Shown here: piece after piece, positions 35,854 to 44,212 of the stretch
How positions within the stretch are numbered: the stretch's first letter is position 1
Layout: each line of letters starts with the position of its first letter
Assembly (NCBI GenBank): GCA_051649305.1
Contig: JBOFGV010000044.1
Span: forward strand, 62,001-126,000
Reading direction: 5' to 3'
Source: JADCCX01 sp051649305
GTDB taxonomy: Bacteria > Pseudomonadota > Alphaproteobacteria > Rhizobiales > Beijerinckiaceae
DNA: 64,000 nucleotides
The notes under the pieces: generated by a model
The model's database searches: none
What the model was told of the DNA's origin: nothing
The model's input: only the letters and a program-made list of their open reading frames with translations
Translations under genes and position numbers: made by a program

Positions 35854-36687
35854 TCAGGCGACGGTGGCCAATGCTGCTGGCGGGATGCCGAAGTAATCCG
35901 TCATCCGGGCGATCTGCCCGCGCATCATTTCGCGTCCGCGCACCACGGTGCAACCGCTGGCTTCAGCCAATGCAAGCAGCGACGTCGTCTCAGGTTTCAC
36001 GATGGCATCAAACACTGTCATCGACGGTGGCAAGCTTTGAGCCGCAATCGGCATGCGCGTGTCATCAAGCATGCCCACGGGAGATGCGTTGAGCAGGTGA
36101 TCGATCCCGTCCGTTGTGGGCGCACCCACCGTGACATCAATGGAAGGGTCAAGCATACGAATACGCTCTGCCAGATCCTCGACACGGGTCGTATCAAGAT
36201 CAAACAGTCTCATGGCTTTGGGTACTTCATGGGCAATCGCAGCTGCAATTGCAGAGCCAGCTCCGCCAATACCGATCAGCATGACGCGCTTGCCCTTGAA
36301 ACTGATGCCCCGGCGGCGATGGCCCTCAACGCAGCCGATACCGTCGAATATTTCGCCTTTCCAGCCACCATTCCCGTCACGCGCAAGGGCATTGATTGCG
36401 CCGACCATACGGGCAATCGGGCCGATATCCCCGGCCAGGGCCATGGCGCGCTGCTTGAAGGGAATCGTGAAGATCAGGCCATCAAGATTGGGCATGCGCA
36501 TCAACGACGGAACAACCGTATCGAAGTCTTCAGGCAGGATATGAAATGGCAAGAGGATGCCAGCATGGCCACGGCTGACAAATTCCGCCGTGAACATTTC
36601 GGGTGAACGCACCTGCTCGATAGGATGGCCCACGATGCCATAGAGCCGTGACCGTCCGGAGACATAGTCAACCTGATCGTGCAACAT
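35854..36687 (-). CDS. Shikimate dehydrogenase family protein with altered active site
   Basis: A 277-residue protein with the AroE fold: GIVGHPIEQVRSPEMFTAEF at the N terminus, IPFKQRAMA with the catalytic-type Lys, and a Rossmann loop GIGGAGSAIAAAI near residue 140. True shikimate dehydrogenases have SxSxxxHN and NTDGxG. Here the first reads RSPEMFTAEF and the second DGIGCVEG, so the shikimate-binding residues are changed and another hydroxy acid is the likely substrate. It lies 47 bp upstream of the FAH-family gene in the sugar-acid operon, not with aromatic biosynthesis genes. Confidence 0.85.
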   Translation of the reverse strand: MLHDQVDYVSGRSRLYGIVGHPIEQVRSPEMFTAEFVSRGHAGILLPFHILPEDFDTVVPSLMRMPNLDGLIFTIPFKQRAMALAGDIGPIARMVGAINALARDGNGGWKGEIFDGIGCVEGHRRRGISFKGKRVMLIGIGGAGSAIAAAIAHEVPKAMRLFDLDTTRVEDLAERIRMLDPSIDVTVGAPTTDGIDHLLNASPVGMLDDTRMPIAAQSLPPSMTVFDAIVKPETTSLLALAEASGCTVVRGREMMRGQIARMTDYFGIPPAALATVA

Positions 36688-36744
36688 GCGGCACTCCTTC
36701 CAAAACTACGAAGGCGCATCGCATGAAGACAGAGGGAGACGTGC

Positions 36745-37548
36745 CTAGGGGATGGGCCGGTTCTGATACATGTGAACAGGCCATATCTCTGACAGTTGAC
36801 GTGCTGCCAGCAAGAGCGGATCGCGGAAGCTGATCAATCGCTCCCGGTCCATGCGGAATGAGGGGCCACCGATAGAGATCGCCCCAACCACCGGAGACCC
36901 CGATACCGACAGATCGCGCACCACGGTTGCCACAGCCGAAATGCCGGCTTCCGCTTCCTGCTCGACGATAGCAAATCCACGTTCCCGCGTGAGCCGCAGT
37001 TGCATGCGCAGCTCCTCCGGCGTTTTCACTGCATTGGGGCCGACCAGATCGCCGGTCATGCCGCGTTCCTGCACCAGACGAACGGCGTGATCCTCCGGCA
37101 ATGTTGCAAGCCAGGCCTTGCCCATGGCTGTAGCATGGAGAGGCACATCGCGCCCGCTGATGGGATCGTAGCGGATGGAATTGCGCGCACCCTGCGCTTT
37201 CGCCACCCATGTGAGATGCTCGTTCTCCAGAACCGCCAGTCGCACCAGTTCCTCGCACTGCATAGCAAGGTCTTCCAGCAAGGGCTGGCATGCGCCCGTC
37301 AGGTTGGAATGTTCGAGCAAACGCAGGCCCTGCGCCGCTAGCAACATCGTCGCCATGTAGCGCTCTGTCAGTGCGCTCTGACGAACATAACGCTTCTGCA
37401 CGAGCATCGTGAGCAGGCGATGGGTCGCACTGACCGGCAGTTCCAGCCGCTGTGCTATGACGCTCATTGGCAGTCCGTCCGGCTGATCGATCAGCAGCTC
37501 CAGAATGGCCAGACCGCGTTCGGCTGAGGAGACACTGAAGTTGGTCAT
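36745..37548 (-). CDS. IclR-family transcriptional regulator
   Basis: A 267-residue regulator with an N-terminal winged helix (about residues 8-60: AERGLAILELLIDQPDGLPM, then RLELPVSATHRLLTML) and the IclR effector domain (LVRLAVLENEHLTWVAKAQG, VPLHATAMGKAWLATL, ISAVATVVRDLSVSGSPVVG). ATG 37548 gives the usual length; the frame can start at 37608. It is encoded inside the minus-strand run, between the TRAP permease and the shikimate-dehydrogenase-like gene, and probably controls that run from the palindrome at 43604-43622. Confidence 0.9.
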   Translation of the reverse strand: MTNFSVSSAERGLAILELLIDQPDGLPMSVIAQRLELPVSATHRLLTMLVQKRYVRQSALTERYMATMLLAAQGLRLLEHSNLTGACQPLLEDLAMQCEELVRLAVLENEHLTWVAKAQGARNSIRYDPISGRDVPLHATAMGKAWLATLPEDHAVRLVQERGMTGDLVGPNAVKTPEELRMQLRLTRERGFAIVEQEAEAGISAVATVVRDLSVSGSPVVGAISIGGPSFRMDRERLISFRDPLLLAARQLSEIWPVHMYQNRPIP

Positions 37549-37654
37549 GCGCAAAGTTCCGGGATAATTGACCGATGTATCCAGATATACTTTCCAGATG
37601 AAGGTCAAGACAGTGATTTGCTGAACGACCTATGTTTGAGAGTGCTGACATAGA

Positions 37655-38941
37655 TCACCCGCCCATCACATATGTTGGAAGCCAGAGCGTCAGCGGTGGC
37701 CAGATCGTGATCGCAGCGAGGACGACCAGAAGCGGAATCAGCCACGGTAGAATGGCGCGCGACATCGTTTCGAACGACACTTCAGCGATACGTGTGACGA
37801 TAAAGAGCACGACGCCGATGGGCGGGTGGACCGTTCCGATAATGAGGTTCAGGACCATAATGACCCCGAACTGGACCGGATCGATACCGTAAGCGATGGC
37901 TGCCGGGACCAGGATCGGGATCAGGATAAGCAAAGCTGCCAGCGCTTCCATGAAGCAGCCCACCAGCAACAACAGCAGATTGACGATCAGCAGGAACACA
38001 AGTGGCGATTCGATGGTCGAGATGATCCAGGGCGCGACAGTCTGCGGCAGACGCGAGATGGACATGCACCAGCCAAGGGCACCGGCAGCCATCACAAGGA
38101 CCATCACAAGCCCTGTTGTTTCCACCGTTTCCGCCAGGATGCCGGGGATCTGTTTCCATTCGAGGGTTCGGTAGACAACAAAGCCGAGGAACAGGGCATA
38201 GAGGCAAGCAGCCGCTGCAGCTTCTGTGGGTGTCATGAGGCCAGAAAACATGCCACCAAGCAGCAAAACTGGCGTCATCAGAGCAAAAAAGCAGCTCACG
38301 AATTTTTTGCCGATGTTGAGAAAACCGCCGAATGACTCGCGCGGCATGTTATCGCGCCGGGCAAAGAACGCGATCATCACCATCAGTGAAAGGCCCATCA
38401 TCACGCCCGGAATGACGCCACCCATAAACAGACGCCCGATCGACACATCGGCTGTCGCGCCGTAGATAACCATGGGCAGCGAGGGCGGAATGATTGGGCC
38501 TATCGTCGCGGCAGCAGCTGTTATGGAGGCAGCAGTTTCCGGCTTCCAGCCAGACTTTCTCATGGCGCGTATCTCGACAGCCCCTGAACCGGCAGCGTCT
38601 GCAACAGCGGACCCTACCATTCCGGCAAAAATCATGGAGCTGACCACGCTGGCATGCGCATAGCCGCCCCGGACCCAGCCAACCACTGAACTCACGAACT
38701 CGACGATCTTGTCAGTAACATTTGCGGCACTCAGAATATGGCCCATAAGGATGAAAAGAGGTGCTGCAATGAGCGGAAACGAATTCACTGCACCAGCCAT
38801 TTTCTGCGGCAGAATGCTGAGCGGAAGCCCTCCAAACCAGAGGAACACAAGCGCCGCCAGCGCCATCGAAACGTAAAGCGGGAGTCCGGCAAGAATGGTA
38901 ACAAGCCATCCCCCGGAACTCTTGAGCATGAGTGCGATCAT
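37655..38941 (-). CDS. dctM: TRAP transporter large permease (DctM family)
   Basis: A 428-residue integral membrane protein with about 12 hydrophobic segments, the large subunit of a sodium-coupled TRAP carrier. Family signatures include PLFILMGHILS near the N terminus, SGAVEIRAMRKSGW with ATIGPIIPPSLPMVIYG, and the closing HPPIGVVLFIV. ATG 38941 overlaps the stop of the small permease by 4 bp (ATGA) with GAGAG upstream; the longer frame from 39064 has no support. Works with the DctQ and DctP genes directly upstream. Confidence 0.94.
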   Translation of the reverse strand: MIALMLKSSGGWLVTILAGLPLYVSMALAALVFLWFGGLPLSILPQKMAGAVNSFPLIAAPLFILMGHILSAANVTDKIVEFVSSVVGWVRGGYAHASVVSSMIFAGMVGSAVADAAGSGAVEIRAMRKSGWKPETAASITAAAATIGPIIPPSLPMVIYGATADVSIGRLFMGGVIPGVMMGLSLMVMIAFFARRDNMPRESFGGFLNIGKKFVSCFFALMTPVLLLGGMFSGLMTPTEAAAAACLYALFLGFVVYRTLEWKQIPGILAETVETTGLVMVLVMAAGALGWCMSISRLPQTVAPWIISTIESPLVFLLIVNLLLLLVGCFMEALAALLILIPILVPAAIAYGIDPVQFGVIMVLNLIIGTVHPPIGVVLFIVTRIAEVSFETMSRAILPWLIPLLVVLAAITIWPPLTLWLPTYVMGG

Positions 38942-39441
38942 AGCAGGCTCTCCACAATCCTGGAATTTTCTGACAGGTTGGGTTCTCGATAGACATTCAC
39001 GAGTTCGGTCAGTGCCTGCCCCAGTGTGACCAAACCCGCCGGGATGAGGGGCAGATAGAGCCATGCAATCGAGATCGGCATGGTGATGGATTCAACATCA
39101 CTGTTTGTTCGGACGAGATGCACGCCCTGAACAATGACGACCGCGCCAAACAAGGCAGCCAGCAGCAAAAACACCGCCTCCAGTCCACGGCGGCCTTTGT
39201 TCGGCAACATCTGCTGGAAAAACCGGATACGGATATGCGCCGCCCGACGGGTGGCAACCATCCAGCCAAGCATCGACAGCCAGACCATGAGGTAGCCTGA
39301 TGCTTCATCAGTCCATACGAGTGGGTTGCCCAAACCTCGGGTCACAATCCCGGCAGTGACAGTTGCCAGCAAAGTGATCAAAAGCCCGCTGCCAACTGCC
39401 AGAATGGTCTGATCGATTAGCCTGATTATTTTTTGATACAT
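38938..39441 (-). CDS. dctQ: TRAP transporter small permease (DctQ family)
   Basis: A 167-residue membrane protein with four hydrophobic segments (about residues 12-32, 48-67, 85-106 and 127-149) and the family motif GNPLVWTDEASGYLMVWLSMLG. The cytoplasmic and periplasmic loops have the usual short length. It overlaps the DctM gene by 4 bp and lies 53 bp after the DctP gene; that gap contains the hairpin at 39462-39483. Confidence 0.92.
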   Translation of the reverse strand: MYQKIIRLIDQTILAVGSGLLITLLATVTAGIVTRGLGNPLVWTDEASGYLMVWLSMLGWMVATRRAAHIRIRFFQQMLPNKGRRGLEAVFLLLAALFGAVVIVQGVHLVRTNSDVESITMPISIAWLYLPLIPAGLVTLGQALTELVNVYREPNLSENSRIVESLL

Positions 39442-39461
39442 TGAAGTGTCCTAATGAAAGG

Positions 39462-39483
39462 TGGGGGCAGACATCTGCCCCCA
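39462..39483 (-). terminator. Perfect hairpin after the dctP gene
   Basis: TGGGGGCAGA at 39462-39471 and TCTGCCCCCA at 39474-39483 form a 10-bp GC-rich stem with a 2-base loop on paper (effectively a 9-bp stem with a 4-base loop). It lies in the 53-bp gap between dctP and dctQ. There is no T-run, so it is more likely an mRNA-stabilising or partial-termination element that raises SBP expression over the permeases than a full terminator. Confidence 0.7.
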
Positions 39484-39494
39484 AGTTTGCTGTC

Positions 39495-40487
39495 TCAAAG
39501 AGCCTGAATGGCGTCCCAGCGGCCCTTGCCCCACTTCTCTTCAAAGCGCTTGGGAAGGTCCGCCAGCACAGGCTTGCGGAAGCTCTCGAGATCCGGCTCG
39601 ATGATGGTCATGCCACCTGTTTTGAATGTCCCGATCAGCGCCTGCTCCTGCTGTGCCAGTTCGGCATCATGCCAGGTAGTGCCCTCCTTGATGGCCGCTG
39701 CGACAACAGCGCGGTCTGCAGCCGGGATCGCCTGCCAGACACGTTCATTCGCCACAATCAGACGCGGCGTGATGATGTGACCGGTCAAAACAAGAAACTT
39801 CTGCACCTCGTTCAGCTTGGCTGTCTGGATGGTCGGCAAGGGGTTTTCCTGGCCATCAACCGCATTCTGGCTCAGTGCCAGATAGAGTTCGGCAAAGTTG
39901 ATGGGCGTAGGCCGTGCACCCCAGGATTCAGCCATGGCCCGGAACACATCGACCGGCGGAACCCGCAGCTTGAAGCCAGCCATATCCTTGGCGGAGTGGA
40001 TGGGCTTGTTGCCGGTCGTCAGGTGGCGCTTGCCATAGTAGGTGGAGCCGACAATCCGAAGCCCACGCCGTGCAACAAGAATAGCGTTGAATTCCTCGAT
40101 CATGGGCGAAGACAAGGCCTTGGCCATATGGGCCGCATCACGCCAGATATAGGGTGCCTCGATGATCGATATCTGGGGTGCGTACTGCCCGAGTGCCGCT
40201 GCACCTTCACTCAGCAGGCCGATAGCACCAGCCGTCGTCATCTCAACCGTTTCACCTGAGCTTCCGAGCTGACCACCGGGAAAACCCTGGATATCAATGC
40301 GACCGCTGGTCTTCTCCTTGATGGCAACGCTGATCCGCTGGATCATCTGCGCTTCCGGGTGCGTTGCTCCCAGCACAGTGGCCCATCGCAGCGCTGTCTG
40401 CGCCTGAGAGCTTTTCGACAAGACCGTTGCAGAGAGCGCTGATGCGCCCAGCAAAAGGTGCCTTCTGTTGATGGAATCTGAGATCAT
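39495..40487 (-). CDS. dctP: TRAP transporter solute-binding protein (DctP family)
   Basis: Periplasmic binding protein of 330 residues. It has a Tat-like signal (NRRHLLLGASALSATVLS, cleavage after SSQAQ near residue 30), then the DctP body with GFPGGQLGSSGETVEMTTAGAIG and the carboxylate-binding region around FKLRVPPVDVFRAM (the conserved Arg binds the ligand carboxylate in the family). The presence of that Arg fits an acidic ligand such as a sugar acid. It is encoded 23 bp after tctA and 53 bp before dctQ. Confidence 0.93.
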   Translation of the reverse strand: MISDSINRRHLLLGASALSATVLSKSSQAQTALRWATVLGATHPEAQMIQRISVAIKEKTSGRIDIQGFPGGQLGSSGETVEMTTAGAIGLLSEGAAALGQYAPQISIIEAPYIWRDAAHMAKALSSPMIEEFNAILVARRGLRIVGSTYYGKRHLTTGNKPIHSAKDMAGFKLRVPPVDVFRAMAESWGARPTPINFAELYLALSQNAVDGQENPLPTIQTAKLNEVQKFLVLTGHIITPRLIVANERVWQAIPAADRAVVAAAIKEGTTWHDAELAQQEQALIGTFKTGGMTIIEPDLESFRKPVLADLPKRFEEKWGKGRWDAIQAL

Positions 40488-40510
40488 TGGATATCCTCCC
40501 TTGGTTGATC

Positions 40511-42034
40511 CTACGAATTGGAAAGAGCTGTTGAGGCACTTCCGGTGCGGGCTAGTCCCTTCACGCCGCGCCAGATAAAGACTGACCAGACGCCAAGCGT
40601 GCAGATGGCGAGCGTGGCAGCGATGGGCCGGTCAACGAAGGCCAGCCAGTTGCCAGACGCTTTCATCATCGATGACATGAAGTGCTCTTCAATCATCCGC
40701 CCCAGCACGAGACCAAGGATGACTGGCGCAACAGGATAGTCGTTCTCTTCAAGCACAAAGCCGATGATGCCAAAGACCAGCATCACGCCGACATCGAAGA
40801 AGGAGTTGTTGATGGCGTAGGAGCCAAGCATGCAGAACAGGAAAATGATGGGCATCAGCACATTGCGTGGCGTGCTGAGGATTTTGCCCGATGACTTGAT
40901 TGCGACCCAAGCCAGCGGCCACATCATCAGATTGGCGATGATGAAGGCCCAGAAGATTGAGTAAACCAGTGGGGCCTGTGTCGAGAAAATCATCGGGCTT
41001 GGCGTCAGACCCTTCATGTAGAGAATGCCTATGGCGATGGCTGTGACGCTATCTCCGGGGATGCCAAAGACCAGAGCGGGAATCCACGCGCCGGAGATTG
41101 CCGCGTTGTTTGCAGCACCTGCATCGACCAGACCTTCGGCATGGCCTGTGCCAAATTTCTCGGGCTCTTTCGAGAACCTGCGACCAATGCCGTAGGTGAC
41201 CCAGGCAGCGATATCAGCACCGGCTCCCGGCAGAGCACCAATGAAGGTTCCGATGCTCGAGCCGCGCAAAAGGTTCCAGCGATACTTCAGCAGCAGGGCC
41301 CCCTGCCCTTTGAAAATCGGCCCATCAGCACGGTGTGTTTCACCGCCATGGGTGTTGGGCTTCAGGGCGAAGCGCAGCACTTCCGTGAAGGCAAATAGGC
41401 CGATCATGGCAGGGATGAAGTTGACGCCGTCAAGAAGCGCTGTTTCGCCAAATGTGAAGCGGGGATGACCCACGGCAACATCAATGCCGATACAGCCAAC
41501 GAGCAGGCCAAGGATCATGGCGATCATCGATTTCAAGAGCGACGAACCGGCGACAAAGATGGAGGCTGTGAGGCCAAGCAGGCCAAGCCAGAGGTATTCA
41601 TAGGACGAGAACTTGACCGCGAAATTGGCAATGCTTGGGGCCGCAATCATCAGTACAGCAGTTCCGAACAACCCGCCGATGACACTGGTGGTGACACAGG
41701 TTCCCAGTGCAAAAGCGCCATGCCCCTGGCGTGTCATGGCATAGGCTTCTTCGGTGTAGGCAGCTGACGCAGGCGTGCCCGGAATTCGCATCAGCACACC
41801 GGGGATATCGCCGGCGAAGATCGCCATCGCGGTTGATGTCACGATCACAGCAAAGGCTGCCACAGGTTCAAGGGAGAAGGTGATGGGCACCAGCAGGGCA
41901 ATCGCCATCGTGGCTGTCAGGCCCGGCATGGCCCCCACAAAGATGCCAAAGACTGAAGCGACAAGCATCAGCAGAATGATCTTGGGTTGCAGCAGCATGC
42001 CCAGCGCAGCAAGGGAGGCGGAGATCGGGTCCAT
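40511..42034 (-). CDS. tctA: Tripartite tricarboxylate transporter large permease (TctA)
   Basis: A 507-residue membrane protein with about 12 helices. TctA motifs include GAMPGLTATMAIALLVPITF near residue 33, GDIPGVLMRIPGTPASAAYT near residue 75, a second related repeat FIGALPGAGADIAAWVTYG near residue 260 and GIPGDSVTAIAIG. The internal repeat of the PG-containing loops is typical. Its start is directly joined to the end of tctB (they share base 42034). Confidence 0.94.
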   Translation of the reverse strand: MDPISASLAALGMLLQPKIILLMLVASVFGIFVGAMPGLTATMAIALLVPITFSLEPVAAFAVIVTSTAMAIFAGDIPGVLMRIPGTPASAAYTEEAYAMTRQGHGAFALGTCVTTSVIGGLFGTAVLMIAAPSIANFAVKFSSYEYLWLGLLGLTASIFVAGSSLLKSMIAMILGLLVGCIGIDVAVGHPRFTFGETALLDGVNFIPAMIGLFAFTEVLRFALKPNTHGGETHRADGPIFKGQGALLLKYRWNLLRGSSIGTFIGALPGAGADIAAWVTYGIGRRFSKEPEKFGTGHAEGLVDAGAANNAAISGAWIPALVFGIPGDSVTAIAIGILYMKGLTPSPMIFSTQAPLVYSIFWAFIIANLMMWPLAWVAIKSSGKILSTPRNVLMPIIFLFCMLGSYAINNSFFDVGVMLVFGIIGFVLEENDYPVAPVILGLVLGRMIEEHFMSSMMKASGNWLAFVDRPIAATLAICTLGVWSVFIWRGVKGLARTGSASTALSNS

Positions 42035-42513
42035 CAGAGCCAGTTCCCCAGAAAGTCCAGCGGACCGAGTGGCAGGGGAATGCGCATCACGCGCACGAAG
42101 AACACATCAACTGTGATGATGAGGATGAGTGTGATTGCGGCGGCCAGTTTCCAGCGCAAGCCAAAGGCGAGGAGCAAACCACCCAGCGACAACGCGCCGA
42201 CGATGACAAAGCCCAGTGATTTTCCAAATGCTGCGAACAGCCCGCAGGAAGCAAAAACGGCGGCGGCACGTATGATTGACTGCCGGTTGCGCACATCTGG
42301 ATCGATTGTGACCAAAGGCGTGGCGCGGGTTTGCTTCCAGGAAGTCGCAAGCACAAGGATTGACGCGATTGCCAGCGCCGACGCCAAAACAGTTGGAAAC
42401 AGGCCAGGACCTACGGTCATTCCTGCAAGCTTGGGAAAGCTGGAGGCTTGCCAGATGACGAAGGCCGACAGCGCCAGAAGCGCAATGGCCAGCACGCGTT
42501 CATTGATACGCAT
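42034..42513 (-). CDS. tctB: Tripartite tricarboxylate transporter small permease (TctB)
   Basis: A 159-residue membrane protein with four hydrophobic segments. It contains the TctB opening RVLAIALLALSAFVIWQASS and the segment VGPGLFPTVLASALAIASIL that defines the family. It is encoded between the SBP gene (87-bp gap with a hairpin) and tctA (shared base). The subunit is poorly conserved in sequence, but size, topology and position make the call firm. Confidence 0.9.
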   Translation of the reverse strand: MRINERVLAIALLALSAFVIWQASSFPKLAGMTVGPGLFPTVLASALAIASILVLATSWKQTRATPLVTIDPDVRNRQSIIRAAAVFASCGLFAAFGKSLGFVIVGALSLGGLLLAFGLRWKLAAAITLILIITVDVFFVRVMRIPLPLGPLDFLGNWL

Positions 42514-42547
42514 TGGGTGTCCAGGAGCAAAAGGATTGGATCAAAAA

Positions 42548-42571
42548 GGTGAGGCGGCGAGCCGCCTCACC
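42548..42571 (-). terminator. Perfect hairpin after the tctC gene
   Basis: GGTGAGGCGG at 42548-42557 and CCGCCTCACC at 42562-42571 form a perfect 10-bp stem with the 4-base loop CGAG, in the 87-bp gap between the binding-protein gene and tctB. On the minus (transcribed) strand it is followed by TTTTTGATCC, so partial intrinsic termination is possible, which would leave more SBP than permease mRNA. Confidence 0.75.
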
Positions 42572-42600
42572 AAGTGACAAGTCTGATAAGGGAGGAGCAA

Positions 42601-43578
42601 TCAGGACTTGATCAGGCCGAGCGAGCCCATGGTTGAAGCCATGTCCTTGTCGAGCTGAATCTGCAGTGCTTCGAGATCTTTCGGGCCACCATAGTTGATG
42701 GAAAAACCACGGCCATTGGCAAAGGTCATCCAATCCGTTGTTGAGAGAATCCTTTTCACGCTGGCATCGATGCGCGCCACAACGGCGGGATCAATGCCCT
42801 TCGGACCTTGGAGTGAAATGAAGGAGGTCAATTCCCAAGGGTATCCCTGTTCGCGCACGGTTGGAACAGTCGGGAACTTGGGATTGCGAACCGGGCCCAT
42901 GACCGCCAGCGGTTTCAGTTGGCCCGCCTCAACAAGGGCAGCGGACTCGCCGGTGGAAGCTGTCACAATGTGAATACCGCCAGCCAGCAATTCCTGCGCG
43001 GCGCGGGCTGCGCCCTGCGATGGAATCCATGGCGCAGCATTGACACCAACACCCGCGCTTTTCAGCAACCCGCCGAGAGCAATATGCCAGATGCCGCCCT
43101 GCCCGGTGCCGGAAGCCTTGAACTTGCCGGGATTCTTTTTGATATCCTCAATCGCATCCTTGAGATTGTTCCAGGGACTGTCCTTGGCGACCTGAAAACC
43201 AGCCTCGGTGCGGTTGATCAGGGAGATCGGTGTAAAGTCCCTGTGAGTGAGCTTTGTCAGCCCCGTCTGGTGCATCATAGTGATTTCAGCAGTGACGGCA
43301 CCAAAGGTGTAGCCATCCGCTGCCGCATTGGCGATGGCCGAATGCCCCGTTACGCCATTGCCACCGGTCTGGTTGATGACGTTGATAGCTACGCCCAGGT
43401 CTTTTTCAAGGAACGTGGCCAGTGTGCGCATATGCGCATCCGTGCCGCCGCCTGCTCCCCATGGAACGATGATTGTCATGGGCCTGTTTGGCCAGGCCTG
43501 CGCCTGAACTGACGATGCTGTGACTGTTGCGACCGCCAGAACGGACAGGCCAGCGATAACCCTTCGACGTGTGAACAT
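42601..43578 (-). CDS. tctC: Tripartite tricarboxylate transporter substrate-binding protein (TctC/Bug)
   Basis: Periplasmic binding protein of 325 residues. It has an RR signal (TRRRVIAGLSVLAVATVTAS, cleavage after VQAQ near residue 27) and the Bug signature WPNRPMTIIVPWGAGGGTDAHMR, then NQTGGNGVTGHSAIANA. I prefer ATG 43578 because GGAA lies 6-7 bases before it; an ATG at 43590 is the alternative. It leads the long minus-strand run and is followed by tctB and tctA. Confidence 0.92.
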   Translation of the reverse strand: MFTRRRVIAGLSVLAVATVTASSVQAQAWPNRPMTIIVPWGAGGGTDAHMRTLATFLEKDLGVAINVINQTGGNGVTGHSAIANAAADGYTFGAVTAEITMMHQTGLTKLTHRDFTPISLINRTEAGFQVAKDSPWNNLKDAIEDIKKNPGKFKASGTGQGGIWHIALGGLLKSAGVGVNAAPWIPSQGAARAAQELLAGGIHIVTASTGESAALVEAGQLKPLAVMGPVRNPKFPTVPTVREQGYPWELTSFISLQGPKGIDPAVVARIDASVKRILSTTDWMTFANGRGFSINYGGPKDLEALQIQLDKDMASTMGSLGLIKS

Positions 43579-43603
43579 GAGCGTTTCCATTTTAATTTTT
43601 TAA

Positions 43604-43622
43604 TCTGGAATTATTTTCCAGA
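43604..43622. promoter_or_regulatory. Palindromic operator in front of the tct/TRAP run (IclR-like)
   Basis: TCTGGAATTATTTTCCAGA is a 19-bp palindrome with arms TCTGGAA and TTCCAGA around TTATT. It lies 26 bases upstream of the tctC start. It resembles the TGGAAATNATTTCCA operator known for E. coli IclR, and the run encodes its own IclR-family regulator, so autogenous control of the whole run is plausible. Two direct TCTGG half-sites also occur upstream of the IclR gene itself near 37580-37598. Confidence 0.7.
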
Positions 43623-43762
43623 ATAAAAGTCTGATTAGTGATCGCAATGTGTGTTGTCAACTCCATGCTGTGAAAATGTCGCGTCCAGCTGTCAGCCGGC
43701 AATCAGGATGTGATTGCCCGGCGGGTTAAAGCTGAAAAATTACATAGAGAATAAACGCTGGT

Positions 43763-44203
43763 TTACCGCCGGGCGGTCCGCGTGCTTCTGGATGTTGAAA
43801 GCAGGAGGTTGGTCTCGCTTAGCCGTATAGCAGGCAAAAGACGGATGCGCCGCAGCACGCCATCAAATGCACCGAGATCGGGCGCACCAATCTCCACCAC
43901 GAGGTCCCAACGTCCATTGGTTGTGTGGATCGCCAGAATTTCAGGAAACCCTGACAGCACCTGAATCACCTGATCCGTCGAGCGCCCCTCAATCTCAATC
44001 AGCATGATACCGCGCACCGGTGCAGCATCAGCGTCGCCCTTCACCACAACACTGTAGCCGACGATATCCCGGTCTTTCTCCAGCTTGCTGATGCGAGCGC
44101 GCACGGTGGCGCGCGAAAGGCCTAGATCCAGTGCGAGATCTGAAATGCTGCGGCGCGCATTGTGACGCAGGCAGGCGACGAGTCGATGATCGATAGCATC
44201 CAT
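43763..44203 (-). CDS. Lrp/AsnC-family transcriptional regulator
   Basis: A 146-residue Lrp/AsnC regulator with an N-terminal helix-turn-helix (DAIDHRLVACLRHNARRSIS, then LALDLGLSRATVRARI) and the C-terminal RAM (ligand-sensing) domain (IMLIEIEGRSTDQVIQVLSG, then IHTTNGRWDLVVEIGA). ATG 44203 is preferred over a GTG at 44212. It is divergent from the arginase gene. Lrp-type regulators commonly activate arginase and ornithine cyclodeaminase genes in response to arginine or ornithine. Confidence 0.93.
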   Translation of the reverse strand: MDAIDHRLVACLRHNARRSISDLALDLGLSRATVRARISKLEKDRDIVGYSVVVKGDADAAPVRGIMLIEIEGRSTDQVIQVLSGFPEILAIHTTNGRWDLVVEIGAPDLGAFDGVLRRIRLLPAIRLSETNLLLSTSRSTRTARR

Positions 44204-44212
44204 ATTGACCAC

